Assembly (NCBI GenBank): GCA_027575765.1
Contig: JANBPT010000004.1
Coordinates: 98,211-162,210, forward strand
DNA from: Tieghemiomyces parasiticus
Lineage: Eukaryota; Kickxellomycota; Dimargaritomycetes; Dimargaritales; Dimargaritaceae
Direction of reading: 5' to 3'
DNA: 64,000 nucleotides
Within the stretch, counting starts at the first letter, position 1, and every line of letters starts with the position of its first letter. Positions 44,512-56,117 of this stretch are shown piece by piece. Below the pieces are notes generated by a model. The model had not been told where the DNA came from, ran no database searches, and saw only the letters and a list, made by a program, of their open reading frames with translations. A program made the translations under genes and the position numbers.

Positions 44512-46564
44512 TTAGCTGACTGGGTTCTGGACAGTCTGGAGGGCCCTTTGGGCGTAATAACGTACGTCCTGATCAGGGTCCTGGGTCAGAGTGGTCAGAG
44601 CCGGGACGATCTGAGCCGGGACCAGAGGCCGCAGCTCAGGGTCCCGTTGGAGGACAGGGGCCAGGGCCTCGATGGACTTGGCCACGTTGAAGCGGATATT
44701 GGGGATATCGTCGGTGACTAAACTCTCGATGGCAGGCAGGATGCTGGCACGGATGACCTCCGGGGTAACCGAGGGCACGATGGTGGTGAGGGCAAAGATT
44801 GTCGTCATGCGGTACAGATAGTTGGGGTGGTTGGCCAGACCCAGGATCTTGGGAATGATGGTGCCCTTGGCCCACTCGGCGCCGAACACGTCGGTCAGGT
44901 TCTTGAGGTTGCGGGTGGCGGCCTCGCGGATGGAGAAGACACGGTCACCCAGCCACGACATGCAGAGGTGGGTCAGCTGCTCGTCAAAGAAGGCGACACC
45001 CAGCTGCTTGGCCAGCAGGGGGATGTACTCGATGATGGCCAGGCGGACGCGCCACTGCTTGTCCTCGGCGAGCTCCATGATGGCCGGCAGCAACTGGTCT
45101 GAGAGTAGTTCGATGCCAATCACGGCATTAACCTTGTCCAGCCGGGAGATGATGTTGAGGCGGACCTCGGAAAAGTCGTCCTTGAGCAGGCGCAGGAAGA
45201 GCGGTAGGAGGTACTGGTGGGTGGCCTCCTTCTCGAATAGCGGGGCCAGACCGCTGACGTGGGTGGCGAAGGCGGAGCGGACGGGCTGTGCGGGGTCGCT
45301 GACCAGCTCCTTGAGGTGGGGGTAGATCTTTTCCAGCACATCTTCGCGACCCACCAGCTCACAAAACCCAGGGATCTGGGAGCAGATGATGGTGCGCACC
45401 TCGGCTTCGCCGTCTTTGAGGAAGCTAACAAACATGGCCACCACCTCCTCCTTGGCCACGTGGGGGGCCATGACGCGGGTAAGCTCGACAAACTTGTCCG
45501 CCACCATGTACCGCACGCGCCACGATTTATCCACGGCCAGGGCGCGGAAGGCGGCTAGCAGGAACTCGCCAACCTGCTCAGTGGTCAGGGCCGAGGAGAT
45601 GGTGACCAGGGGTTCCACGGTGAGCAGACGGACCGAGTCCTGGTCATCGACACTCAGGCAGTTAAAGTAGGGTACAGCGGCCTCGATCAAAAACTCGGGC
45701 TGCAGCTGGCGCACAAACTCGCTGAGGCGAGCGGCGGCCACCCGGCGGACCATCGGGGTGGGGTCCTGGCACAGCTGGCCGTAGGCCTGCCGCATCTCGG
45801 CCTGGAGGGCGGGGTTGACGCGGGCGTAGGCCACGGCGAAGAGACCGGCGGCGCTGGCACGGTTGGTAAACCATTCGGCACTGTGGAGGCGTTTGAGAAG
45901 CGGGATAAAGTCGCTCTCGAGTTGGGCCGGGGAGAGGACGGTGCCGATGTGGTTGAGGGAGGCAACGGCCTGGGGCGGGCAGGGTGGGTAAAGTGGGAAG
46001 AGGGGAGCAGGTTTAAGTTGAGTGGCCTAGCGACATTCGAGAGACGGACCGGTAGGGGGCGGGACCGGTCCAACGTACCTTTTCACGGACCACGGTCTCC
46101 TCGACCGAAGCTAGGTTGCCCAAGGGATGGAGCAGGACCGTGGCGTACTCGGGACCGCCCACGTTGTCGACAAAATTGCCCAGTTCTTCGGCGATGGCTA
46201 GCAGGATCTCGTCCTCGTCTTCGGCGGCCTCTGCGGTAAGGGATGAGCGAAATGAGGGGAAGTATACCAAAGCCACGTTAGAGAGTTAGGCTAACGGGAC
46301 GTCAGTCAAGGAAGGGCAGGTCGAGGCGCACGTCACGGTGGAGAGGCGGGAGGGCGTTGACACGTAGGTCAGCGAGGAGAGCGTAAACATACCATCCAGG
46401 AACGGGATGAGCTCGTTCCGCGTCCGCTCGGGTCCAAGCGCCTGGGCGATGGTCGACAGGCGTCGGATGGCGTTCAGACGTAGGGCTAGATCGTCATGCT
46501 TGAGTTCGTCGAGCAGCACGGCGATGGGGTAGAGACTGTTCTCGGACATTTCCGGATTCATCAT
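44512..46564 (-). CDS. TPD3: PP2A scaffold subunit A (PR65/Tpd3)
   Basis: The HEAT-repeat scaffold holding the catalytic C and regulatory B subunits of protein phosphatase 2A. Exons 46393-46564, 46079-46230 and 44512-45969; phases match and the total is 593 residues, the standard length. It starts [20 protein letters not shown]; two further in-frame ATGs (46561, 46549) could also serve. HEAT motifs are clear throughout: [150 protein letters not shown]. Exon 2 carries the conserved [20 protein letters not shown]. Confidence 0.97.
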
Positions 46565-47441
46565 GGCGGAAAACGGAGCGGAGTAAGAGGGTAATGGGCG
46601 CGGCTATTAAGGGATAAGGAAACAAGATGGAATGAGCGAGGGAAGGAAGTGGGGAGATGCAGGGATAGAGGGAAGGGGTTCCAAAGTGGCGGGAAGGCGG
46701 AGATGGCGAGATGTTAGTAGCCAGGGCCCAAGGGGGGGGGCTTGGGCGGCTGGCGGGGAGGCGGCAAAAGGTGTGTGTGTATGTGTGTGTTCCAGGTGAT
46801 GCCAATCAAAAAAAAATCTGGGGCGGAGAAGTGAAGTGAAAGGGCAGAGGTACTAAATGATAAACGGGTGAGATTGTGGTCATGGTCGTCACACTCTTTA
46901 GGAAGCAGCAGCTCAGGCTCGCGGCAATGGGTGAGCCCAAAGTTGGATCGACTTGCGTCAAGCACCGTCGCGGACACAAGACCCGCCGGCCGTTCGGGGT
47001 GGTCCCGGGATTTAAGGTCGGCGCCAATCGGGGCAGATTGACACGGTTGCAGCTCCTGGGTCAAGTCTACGGGCCGGTTCGCTTTAATCTACCGCAGAGT
47101 GCGGAGCTTACACGTAGATTGTCCATGACATCACGCTTAAGGCGTTGCGGTCTAGGGAGTAAATAGTTTATAGTGGTACACGTTTGGACTTGAACGGGGA
47201 AACGGTGGTGACCATCTGCCAGCGTTAGCCCTCACAATGGACCGTGCCCTGTAAAGTTCAGCTACACCTCACCATCACCCGCCGGCCTCGTAGCCCGGGC
47301 TGAATTGATACAGCGGCACATTAGAAAGATTAAAATGAAAGCGGTAAAAGATGGGCATGGACCCGGTGACAAGGGAGAGCCCAGAGGGCGGCGAGAGGAG
47401 GGCTGGCCATGAGAGAGTCAGGCAACGATAGCATTCGTCCC
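46565..47441. other. Intergenic with GT repeat
   Basis: PP2A-A promoter side and 3' flank of the CCDC6-like gene. A (GT)n tract interrupted once lies at 46771-46790 and G/A runs near 46731-46738 and 46808-46815. No gene seen. Confidence 0.5.
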
Positions 47442-49047
47442 TTATCGTTTAAAACTGCGCGGCTGCGAGACGGGGGCACCGAGCAGGGTACCAGCATCGC
47501 CTGGGGAGGATGGAGCAGGTCAACAGGGGCACCCTGGGATGGTTAATCGAAACGTACACTACGCCCCAGCAGGCCGGTCGGATAAAATCGTCTCTCCCCA
47601 ACACCACCTCCCATGCCGGGAGGGCGGAGCTCACTTACCACGGGCGGCACCAATGTCGGAAGTGCGGCGCAGGTTGTCCCCGGTCCGGCTGGCGCGGCGG
47701 GACGCGGTGGGCTCGAGAATGAAGGGCGAGTCAGACTGCGACGAGGACATGGAGCGGCGGGCGCGGACCGGGCGGTCCGGGAATAGCAGTCGCACCACGT
47801 TGGGCGTCACGTCGTCGTCGTCCGTGAGGTGGCCCGTGGGCCGGCCCATCTGGGTGCGTAGCTGCACCACCTCACGCTTGTAGCCCTGCGACCGGTTGAA
47901 GGTGGTGATGAGCTCCTTCTCAAGCTCGGTGACCTTGAGCCGCAGAGAGTGCACGTCTGACTTGAGCATCTCGACCAGACCCGGACCGGCCAACAGACCG
48001 TCGCCGGGGCTGGCGAAGGAGTAGCTGAGCCGGCGCTGGTGCGGGGACGAGCCGGTAGGGGCGCCCAGTGAACTGGCCGGGCTGCTGGATACGGAGGTCG
48101 CGGGCGGGGACTGGGTGCGCGCCAGATCCAGCTGGCGCTGTAGCTGGTTGACCAGGCGCTCCTGCTCCTGCTCCAAGGCATTCTCGAGATCAATCTTCTC
48201 CCGCTGGAGCTGGGTCAGCTTCTTTTGCAAAGTGTTGGTCAGGTACTCCTCTTCGCGCTCCACCTCCAGAAGCAGGTCAGTCTTTTCCTTTTTCATGTCG
48301 GCGATCCGCTTGAGAAGGGTGTTGGAAATGTATTCTTCCTCGGTCTCGGCGGTGAGTTGCTGGACAAATGGGGCGGTTTGACGTGGTGAGGGGCGGGGTG
48401 GTATTGGTAAGGCAACAGGTAGGAAGGGGGGTGAGGAGAGGCGCGGACAACCCCGGCCGAATGGGACGCCGGACTTACCAGGTCCACGGTTTGCTTGCGG
48501 AGGCGTTGAACGTCGTGGCGGAGGATCTTGACCTGGCCGCGCTCATAGTCCACCTCCTGCTGCAGCTTGGTTAGGCTCTGATCCTTGCTGCGGTTAATGT
48601 CGATGGCCAGGGCCAGCGCCCGGCGGAGTTCCTCAACGTCGACGGCGGGGCTGGGCAAAGTAAGGAAGGGCGCGGCGTAGGTGCCTTTCGGGCGGGTGAG
48701 TCGGGGGTAGGGTGGGGTGGGGGTGTACAGAGGAGCGGGGGAACCATTGCACCAGCAACCTTTGGTTACTTACTCACTCGGGTCCGGTAGGGACGCCAGG
48801 GGATCGGGCATTCGGCCAATAGGAATGGGCAGCGTGCGGGTCGAAGCCTCTTCGGTCTGTCAAGCAGGGCGGAGTTGGAAAGGGGCGGCGAGGGAGGCGG
48901 GCGGGTTAGCGGTGCCGGTCACGAGGCAAGGGTACAATAATTCCGGGTTCGGCACCTAGGCCGACGGTAACCGGCCGCGGGGCGTGTGGTCTGGCTTACG
49001 GAGTGACGGCCTTCGGCGACGGCGGCGGGGCCCGGGGACGGCGGCAT
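47442..49047 (-). CDS. CCDC6-like coiled-coil protein
   Basis: Five exons: 49000-49047, 48774-48856, 48479-48650, 47639-48359, 47442-47500; phases agree and total 360 residues. The N terminus MPPSPGPAAVAEGRHS and a linker are followed by a long coiled coil: VDVEELRRALALAIDINRSK, then ETEEEYISNTLLKRIADMKK, EREEEYLTNTLQKKLTQLQR, and EKIDLENALEQEQERLVNQL. These repeats match the animal CCDC6/DUF2046 family (EEEFISNTLLKKI, REKIDLENTLEQEQEALVN) almost word for word. A Ser/Pro hinge and a second coil (SDVHSLRLKVTELEKELITT) precede an arginine/serine tail. CCDC6 in animals is a scaffold in DNA-damage and phosphatase regulation; the fungal role is unknown. Exon 1 is the least certain. Confidence 0.85.
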
Positions 49048-49635
49048 GGCAACGAATACAGCGGTAGATTGAGAGCAAACGGGGTGGCGGGGGGATGAAA
49101 ACAACGGAAGCGGACAATGAAGGCAATGAGTGGTGAAAACCGTTACGGTGGTAGAGGGTCAAACGGAGGTAAATAGGGGACGGGCGGGCCAGGGTGGTGA
49201 GAGAACGGCACGGGTGTGACCAGACGTAGGAGAGAAAGGGGCGGCCGCGCCTGTGTGGGTCGTCCACTACATGTGGGACCGTGGGGGGGCTAGTCACCCC
49301 CCCCCCCCCACCCACCCATCCCACCCGCAATCGTGGCCCCGCCGTCAGGAGGGGAGGCCTACCGGCTAAGGACGACGCGACCAGGGAAGGGAGGAGGCAC
49401 GGGGAGAGGAAGTTGGTAAAACCGGTGCTTGCTGACAGTGTGCCTCCACCACAGGCCCCACGGGTCTATCTGCAGTAGAGTTGCCATTTCCTACTTCTCC
49501 GCCAATGGCTTGGAAGAGACCCCCCCCCGCTTATCGTGTAGGCGCTCTGCATCACCTAGGGCCTGTTTAGCGTTCAATTTATTGCGCATTCAATCCCTCT
49601 ACATTTGGACGTGTTACCTTTCCGCCTTTACCCTG
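49048..49635. promoter_or_regulatory. Divergent promoter region
   Basis: 588 bases between divergent starts. A run of about 13 C lies at 49297-49309. No gene seen. Confidence 0.4.
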
Positions 49636-50207
49636 ATGCATCCACCGACCGACCGCTATCGCCGCAATCCCCCGGGTCGTGATGCAGACCGGAGCTACGG
49701 ACCAGGCGACTCGCCGAATGCTCCACGACGTTCCGGCCCGTCTCGTCGCCACGCCCGGCCAGACGGCAGCGGCCCCGACCCTGCCGACCATGCGTCCACC
49801 CCGCCCTACCGGAACCCCTCTCGGCCGCGGGTTGAGTACCAGACGGCCCCTCCGAGCACCGCCGTGCCCTCAGGCCCTTTTGCCCCGCCGTCGCGCACCA
49901 CCACCGCCCGGTCCCATGTCAGCGTAAGTTTAACCTAAGCAGACTGGTAGCGTACTTACCCCCCTCCTTACTGTACCCCCCCCCCATGGATACCAGGCTG
50001 GAAGATAACCCCCATTAGTCACCTCATCCCTCTCCCCTCCTCTAGGTCCTGCGAAAACACAATGAGGAAGCCGCCCTGCGCCAGGAGGCCCAGCAACTGC
50101 TCAGTCAGGCCCGCGCGACGACCCCTGGTACCTACGTGGCCCACCTGTCCCGCAACAATAATTTACTGGTCCCCGTGTTGCCTAGATTGCCTCGTCCGGG
50201 CGCCTAG
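49636..50207 (+). CDS. Small basic protein of unknown function
   Basis: Two exons, 49636-49923 and 50046-50207, joined at a codon boundary by a GTAAGT...CTCTAG intron, give 149 residues. The first 90 residues are Pro/Arg/Ser-rich and disordered (MHPPTDRYRRNPPGRDADRS). Exon 2 looks folded: VLRKHNEEAALRQEAQQLLS is an amphipathic helix, followed by GTYVAHLSRNNNLLVPVLPR. No family recognised. It may have more exons. Evidence that it is real: the good splice signals, the switch from disordered to helical sequence exactly at the junction, and the open phase. Confidence 0.6.
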
Positions 50208-50518
50208 TTGAACAAGACCGGTTGTGAATAATCCGTTATCCCACTACCGACCGGCCCTATGTACTACTAAAATATAATAATCATTTGGACCGCCCCTCCC
50301 TTTAATTGTAAGCCCTGCAATCTTGATGGAGGAGCCACTTCCAGCTCCCCTCATAAAAAGGAATAAAAATTACCCGTTCAAAATGTGGCCCAATTCCGTA
50401 CGTATCATCCGTTTCAAATGCCTAACCGCCATGTTAACTGGGTCTTGGACACCTTGACAGTCACTCATCCGCTTGGACTTGGGACTAGCCTATAAAGCGC
50501 CAGGTACCGTATTTTTAT
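50208..50518. other. Convergent intergenic region
   Basis: AT-rich 3' flanks of two converging genes. No gene seen. Confidence 0.5.
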
Positions 50519-52300
50519 TTACTTCATGCACTTCAAAAAGACATCGTTAAAGACAGCCTTCAGCACCTCTTTGCGCACTTCGTCAAACATGTCTGCGCCA
50601 AAATCCCCCATCAGCACGCGGGCTTCAACGATGCCCGATGCATCCGGGGCCACGTGCACCTTCAGATCGGACGAATTCTCGATGAAACGCTGGTAAAACA
50701 TGTAGTAGGTGAGCTGCAGGGACGGGTGGGACATGATGTCGAGTTGGCCGGAAGGGGGCGCGTGGCTGGTGGACAGGGAGGTGCGGGAGGCGGAAAACTG
50801 GCCGGTGGACGGCTCAGACGGCGCGAGGAGCCACGTCTCACGGATCCCATGCACAATTTCGGCGCTGCTCTCCACATCCACGAAGGTATACTTTTCGTTG
50901 AAGGGCTTGAGCTCAGACGGACTGCCGGCTCCGAGGGGCTTGGCCGGGGACATGGGCGTCAGGGGTACGGCGTACTCGGAGAGGTCGCCGCTTAGGGCCA
51001 TGGAGTGCGAACTGGAACCGCGGCGTGGGGAGTCCTCCGGGTAGGGAATGGTGTCCGCTCCGGTGGCCAGGTGGCCAGGCCGGGGGGGCGGCGGGTACGT
51101 GTTGGCCAAGAACCGTTTGAGGTCTTGGTACTCCTCGATAAAGACCAAGAGTTCGGTACAGAAGCACTGCGACGCCCACAGCTTGAGCTGGGCTAGGCCC
51201 ACGGGGTCACTGAGCATGTTGAGGAAGGAACGCCATTGGCTGATCTGCGCCGGCGGTAGCCGCGCCACCTCCTTGCCGTCGTTGTCGCCGACAAAGCTAT
51301 AACGCACCTCGGGTGACGTGTACGACTGGATCAGAGGCTGGATGACCATGCCGTAGTGCACGGCGAAGAACGACACGGAGGTCCACGACATGGCACTGAG
51401 CACGTTGGAATGTGGACCGGGCACCAGGCCCCAGATGATGGTGATGATGGAGGTCGATGAGAACATGACGCAGCACATGATGAGTTCCTGGCGGATACCG
51501 TAGCCGTCCTTAATGTGCCACAGCTTGGCCAGCAAGAACGGAAAGACCACGAAGGAATTGGCAATGATAATGGCCAGAATGAGACCAAATTCCCATACAA
51601 AATAGCAGAGCATCTCGGTCGGCACGATCCGAAAGCCTGGGTCGAGAATTTGGACCACCAGCACATAGATCATGACCAGGGCAGTGAGCACAAAAATGAG
51701 GCGCATGATTCGGCGCTCGCTGCGGAAATAGTTCTTGTTGCGGCTGAGCCAGCGGTTGAAAAAACCCTGGCGGGTGGCTACCGAATCAACCAGCCGGTCC
51801 TGGAGACCATCGCGGTGAAGGGGGGCGGTGCTGGTGCTGCGGCGCGGGTCGCCGGTCATGGTGACCGTGGTGGCGTCCTTGCTGGAGGGCGCGGCATTCT
51901 GGGGCTTAATTTCCAGCTTATCCTTGTTGTACTGCACCACGAAGAGGAAGCGCAGAATCTTGGCGATGAAGGTGAAGGAGTGGATCAGCAGAAACACATA
52001 ACTGCCCCAGAGCTGGACAAAGCACGGGTACCCAATGTTCTGACGGGTGTTGGATGAGCCGGCCACGAGAATGTAGCCAAACACGGCGAACGAGTGGATG
52101 GTGGTCAGGCGAATCGACCGCTGCTGTAAGTTTCGCGACCGTTTCGAGCGCAGGTAGAACAGGACGGAGGTCACCACCACAATGGCCAGGATGACAGCGG
52201 TGAGAGTACCCACGATGATGGCAATTAGCTCGTTGCCGCGGGCGTCCGGTATCCAATACGGCGTATCCGACTGGGGGATGAGGCCAGTGTAGTTGGTCAT
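50519..52300 (-). CDS. 7TM receptor with C-terminal split RGS domain
   Basis: A 593-residue single-exon protein from ATG at 52300. Seven hydrophobic helices are visible: about 24-50, 65-82, 94-121, 199-219, 232-260, 272-293 and 303-325. The N terminus is short (NYT is a glycosylation site) and the third cytoplasmic region (122-195) is long and polar. After TM7 the sequence WRSFLNMLSDPVGLAQLKLW then CTELLVFIEEYQDLKRFL (356-398) is the first half of an RGS domain. About 130 disordered Ser/Pro-rich residues follow. The second half returns at 530-592: YMFYQRFIENSSDLKVHV ... MFDEVRKEVLKAVFNDVFL. RGS domains speed GTP hydrolysis by G-alpha subunits; the 7TM-RGS design resembles plant RGS1 and fungal GprK-type receptors. 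The ligand is unknown. Confidence 0.9.
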   Translation of the reverse strand: MTNYTGLIPQSDTPYWIPDARGNELIAIIVGTLTAVILAIVVVTSVLFYLRSKRSRNLQQRSIRLTTIHSFAVFGYILVAGSSNTRQNIGYPCFVQLWGSYVFLLIHSFTFIAKILRFLFVVQYNKDKLEIKPQNAAPSSKDATTVTMTGDPRRSTSTAPLHRDGLQDRLVDSVATRQGFFNRWLSRNKNYFRSERRIMRLIFVLTALVMIYVLVVQILDPGFRIVPTEMLCYFVWEFGLILAIIIANSFVVFPFLLAKLWHIKDGYGIRQELIMCCVMFSSTSIITIIWGLVPGPHSNVLSAMSWTSVSFFAVHYGMVIQPLIQSYTSPEVRYSFVGDNDGKEVARLPPAQISQWRSFLNMLSDPVGLAQLKLWASQCFCTELLVFIEEYQDLKRFLANTYPPPPRPGHLATGADTIPYPEDSPRRGSSSHSMALSGDLSEYAVPLTPMSPAKPLGAGSPSELKPFNEKYTFVDVESSAEIVHGIRETWLLAPSEPSTGQFSASRTSLSTSHAPPSGQLDIMSHPSLQLTYYMFYQRFIENSSDLKVHVAPDASGIVEARVLMGDFGADMFDEVRKEVLKAVFNDVFLKCMK

Positions 52301-55300
52301 GGCTCAGGCGAGTCTGAAGGGGGGAGGGCAATACTGTAAACGAACGGCCGAGCAAAGTGGCTGTAAAGGGGAGGGTGAGGGGCCCAGTGACGTGGAAGAT
52401 GATTATATATACAAATATGCAGTGCGCGGACCAGCGGGGATCGATTTTAAGGGGTAACTGACGGCGAGGCTGAAGCGGTTCACAGGGAAACCGAATCGTT
52501 GGCGGTAGAGTTTAGTGTTGAGATTTAGGGGCAGTCAAAGGTGGCAATTGTGAAGAGCGCGAAGAAACAAAAGTATGCAGCAGACAAGGTATCAAACGAC
52601 AGAGATTCTAAATGATAATGACAACTAAAGGAGTGCGAGGGGTAAGTTAGTTAAATGGGACGGTCGGCCAGCTGAGGGTGTGCAGAGGGCGGAAGGGTGG
52701 TGCAAGACTATAGTGGCTCAGTCGTGCCGGGCAGGCCTGGCTTTTATACCATCTGCTCCAGTCAAGCCGGCCGAAACGCATGTAGACAGCTGAGAAGCCG
52801 ATACCGGATGGTCAGTGATTAAGTGTGAGGGGCTATCACCCCGCCCAAACAAGAGGCAACCAGTCAAACCGCGTCCGACCTCCCTCTGGTGTGAGCTAAA
52901 GGGGCGATGTGTCCAAGACGATAGCAGGGGGGGACAGGGAAGGGAGGCGCAATGGAAAAAATTACAAAAAAAGTAAGTGCCATTGATATGGCGGGTGGAG
53001 TGGGAACGGGCTGGGTGTGAGAGTGTGCCCAAGGTGTCTGCAACAGCTGCAGCTGAGCATCACCCCCGGTTTTAGCCACCAAGTTGCAACCTAAAGTGGT
53101 TACACACTGTCCGACTGGGTCGGTCTGGGAAAACGGGCGGTCACCAGCCTACCCGGGCTACTAAATTTGGGTGACCTAGGGATCGCTCCAGAGTGCAGCA
53201 CGGCGGAGGGATGCAGGTCTACTGGCCACCGAACTGCTCTGCTCCACCCCCCCTGTCCATACCGTATCATTCATCGCCTGAGGATGGCGCACTCACTACA
53301 TGGTCACCCTATGACTAAAGAAACCTGCACCGAGCCCTGGGCCCTTGAATCTAGCGGACAGGAACCAATCCGCTCCCGTTGGCACTACCACAGCTCACCC
53401 GATGCCATCACCTCGATCGGGGCGTTGCGGCACCAGCAGCCCGAAGCGCCTGGCGAAAAGCAACACACTGTTGCTGGAGATATTTAACATTTACCTTGGA
53501 TTCGAGTTGCTTTTTTTACCCTTGCGAAAGCGAATCATACCGAACCAGCGATATCAGCGATGAGCAAGGTTACCGACACTTCAGGTTTGGACTAAAGGCG
53601 TCTCTCACTCCCCACTCCCCCTCTCCGTTCTAGCGCTGGGTAAATCCTAACCAACTTATCACACGCACACACCGAATCCGTATGGTGATGAACGCAATAA
53701 AAAAAAACTCATGTCGACCTGAGCGCCTCTAGACTAAAAAAAACCGGGCTACTAGAACCTCGTGCTCGTTAGTGCCCAAATAATCAGATTCTACGTTTGG
53801 CAAGTTCGCATCAATTTTCATCGCCCGTGGTCATTATGAAACCGCCCGATTCCCCGTGCCACGGACTACCGGTAGCGAATAGCAGCGGGACATGATCCCC
53901 CCCCTTTCTCTTCTACCCCGCCCCTATCATGCGTACGGTCGGCCGGGGTAGTGGTCGAAATGCCACTGACCACTTCACCTCGGAGAGCGCGCGGTGATGT
54001 CCTGGGCCAAAATCACCTAATTTTTTTTACTCTTGAATGATGCGACATGGAGTCACCCGCCAGGGCTGGTTTTCAAATGTATTCCAAAGGAGGCCTGACC
54101 GACCAGCAAAGTACATAATCGTCGATCGGTCGAACGGGGTTGAAGTTCGCAGTGGCCTACTTTGCTGGGGTTGGAGGTCAGGGGAGCGGGGAGAACAGGC
54201 GTAAAGCCAAGGCCCGGTAGTCATCTGGCGGGCCGGGAGGGGGGTGTAGGCTAGCAGGTCCTGCGACGCAGCCTCTTTGTTGAATTTCTCTTCGCTTTAT
54301 AATCACTATGTAAAGCAGCCGCCCCTCCCCTGCGAGCTGCTGCATAGCAAACATGGAGCGCACTCTCTCCCCCCTTTGCCCAATTCGAAGGCGCAGTGGC
54401 CAGGCGGGGTCCACATCATAGTTGGTCACAAGTGGTACCGGCCCCCTCGCATTACTCTTCAATTCGCAATCTCCGGTCGGATTGGGCTACTTGCCCACCT
54501 TGACCTTGTTAGACCCTTTATTTCGTCCGCTCTACCAATTGGGCAGCGACCTCAAGAACCGGCCCTAGTCCTGTCGTAGGTCGGGGCGGTCCACAGTCCG
54601 GTAACAAACCTTGTCGGTTAATTTCGGCTGGTGCATGGCTGCTTTCGAAATTGACTGCCACGAGTGGGCGGCTCCTTAGCCCACGTTAACCTCCCACCAC
54701 ACTCTGGCTGTCGGGCGTCAGGAGCCACATTGACCCGCGTTCATCCGATAGATACAGTCACCGTCATGGTAGGTTGGCCACACTTTTCTCCGACCTCATT
54801 GGTATGCCTCAAAGGGATTGAAGGTGGCAAGCATTCAACGGGGTACTCACTACCGGTGGGCAGGTTGATGCACCCAGCAGCGACCTCGAGATTGCCGCTT
54901 CAGCTGCCCGCCTAGTTTGGTCGTCCGTATGTTTGGCACCAATCCAAACCCAACGGTGGATCTACCCCTTTATCCCCTACCTGCGGTGATTACAGCCTAG
55001 CCTTGTCTAGCTGGCGTTTCGCAGACCTTCCCCCCTGGTCAGAATCGCCCGGTTTTCTCAGTGCCCCTCATTGTCCAGCCAGACCAATTAGTGAATGTAG
55101 GGGGTATGAAATTATAGTACGGTAGCTAGACGTACCATATCCCAGGTAGGCGCACTAAAAGCGCTCAACCAGACCTTGGTTGACAGACGCTCATGACCTG
55201 CATCCTGGCCCATAGCATACATCATCGGCCTGCTATGTTAGGCGGCGGTAGTGGGTTGGGATGCATGGTGGCCATATTGGGCATAGCGGTTTCGTGGAAC

Positions 55301-56117
55301 AGCCGGGGCAAGGGACGTAGCGGGGTGGATTCCGTGGCCTAGTTAGGAGGGAAGGTCGCGGCCTACCCGTCCCTGCCCTAGTTCTAGCAAGGTAGGGCTG
55401 ATGGGCACACGCCTACCCCGCTCAGCCAGCGGCGGCCAGGATTCTCGCGCCCGAACCTCCCAACAGCAACCCGACCGAAGTACGTGGCGGCAGCCGTTAG
55501 TCCATTATGTTCCTTTACTATCGCCCAGTTCCGCCCAAGTTCATTTACGCTTGGTGTGGAGGAACGGTGGAGTTCTATACCATACCAGCCTGCCGATTGG
55601 TTCAGGGAGTAGGGTGGGCGCCGGTGGGAAGGTGTCCAGCTACTGAGCAACTCTCATCTAGAGTGTGGCGTGAGGGATCGGTTGTGCGATGTTGTGTGGG
55701 TAAGTGATGGTCCTCGCGGCGTATCCTCGTTCTAGAGAACCCTTGTCCCTTTAGTACTAGCGTAGAGCCTTCCTCCCCGGACACGACGATGCTAAACCAC
55801 TTAATCTACGCGCGGCTTAGGGTTCTCGTTGCCACATTTTACCCACACACACCACTCGCCTCGAATTTGGCTGCAGTGCGACTGGGTCGGCGGGAGGTTT
55901 TCACACTTGGCCTCAACGGCGGACGATCCACGTGCGATTTCTGCTCTGTTGCATTCTCAACTTTCAGCTTCATCCGTAAGTTACTCCCCCAATCTTTGAA
56001 ACACATACCGTTCCCTTTGGTGTAGTTCGCACGATTCATTAACTATTGGGGACAGCCCCTCCCCGGTGGATGCCCGGGGCACTGCTTTTCTCCAGGTTGC
56101 ACGCGGGGCCGCAGCGG
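52301..56117. other. 3.8-kb region without a confident gene
   Basis: A TATA-like ATTATATATAC at 52402-52412 lies about 105 bases upstream of the 7TM-RGS start and is probably its promoter; a TGACGTGG site is at 52388-52395. The rest shows only short frames with no motif or splice-linked series. Short A/T runs occur at 53699-53707 and 54020-54028. Confidence 0.4.
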
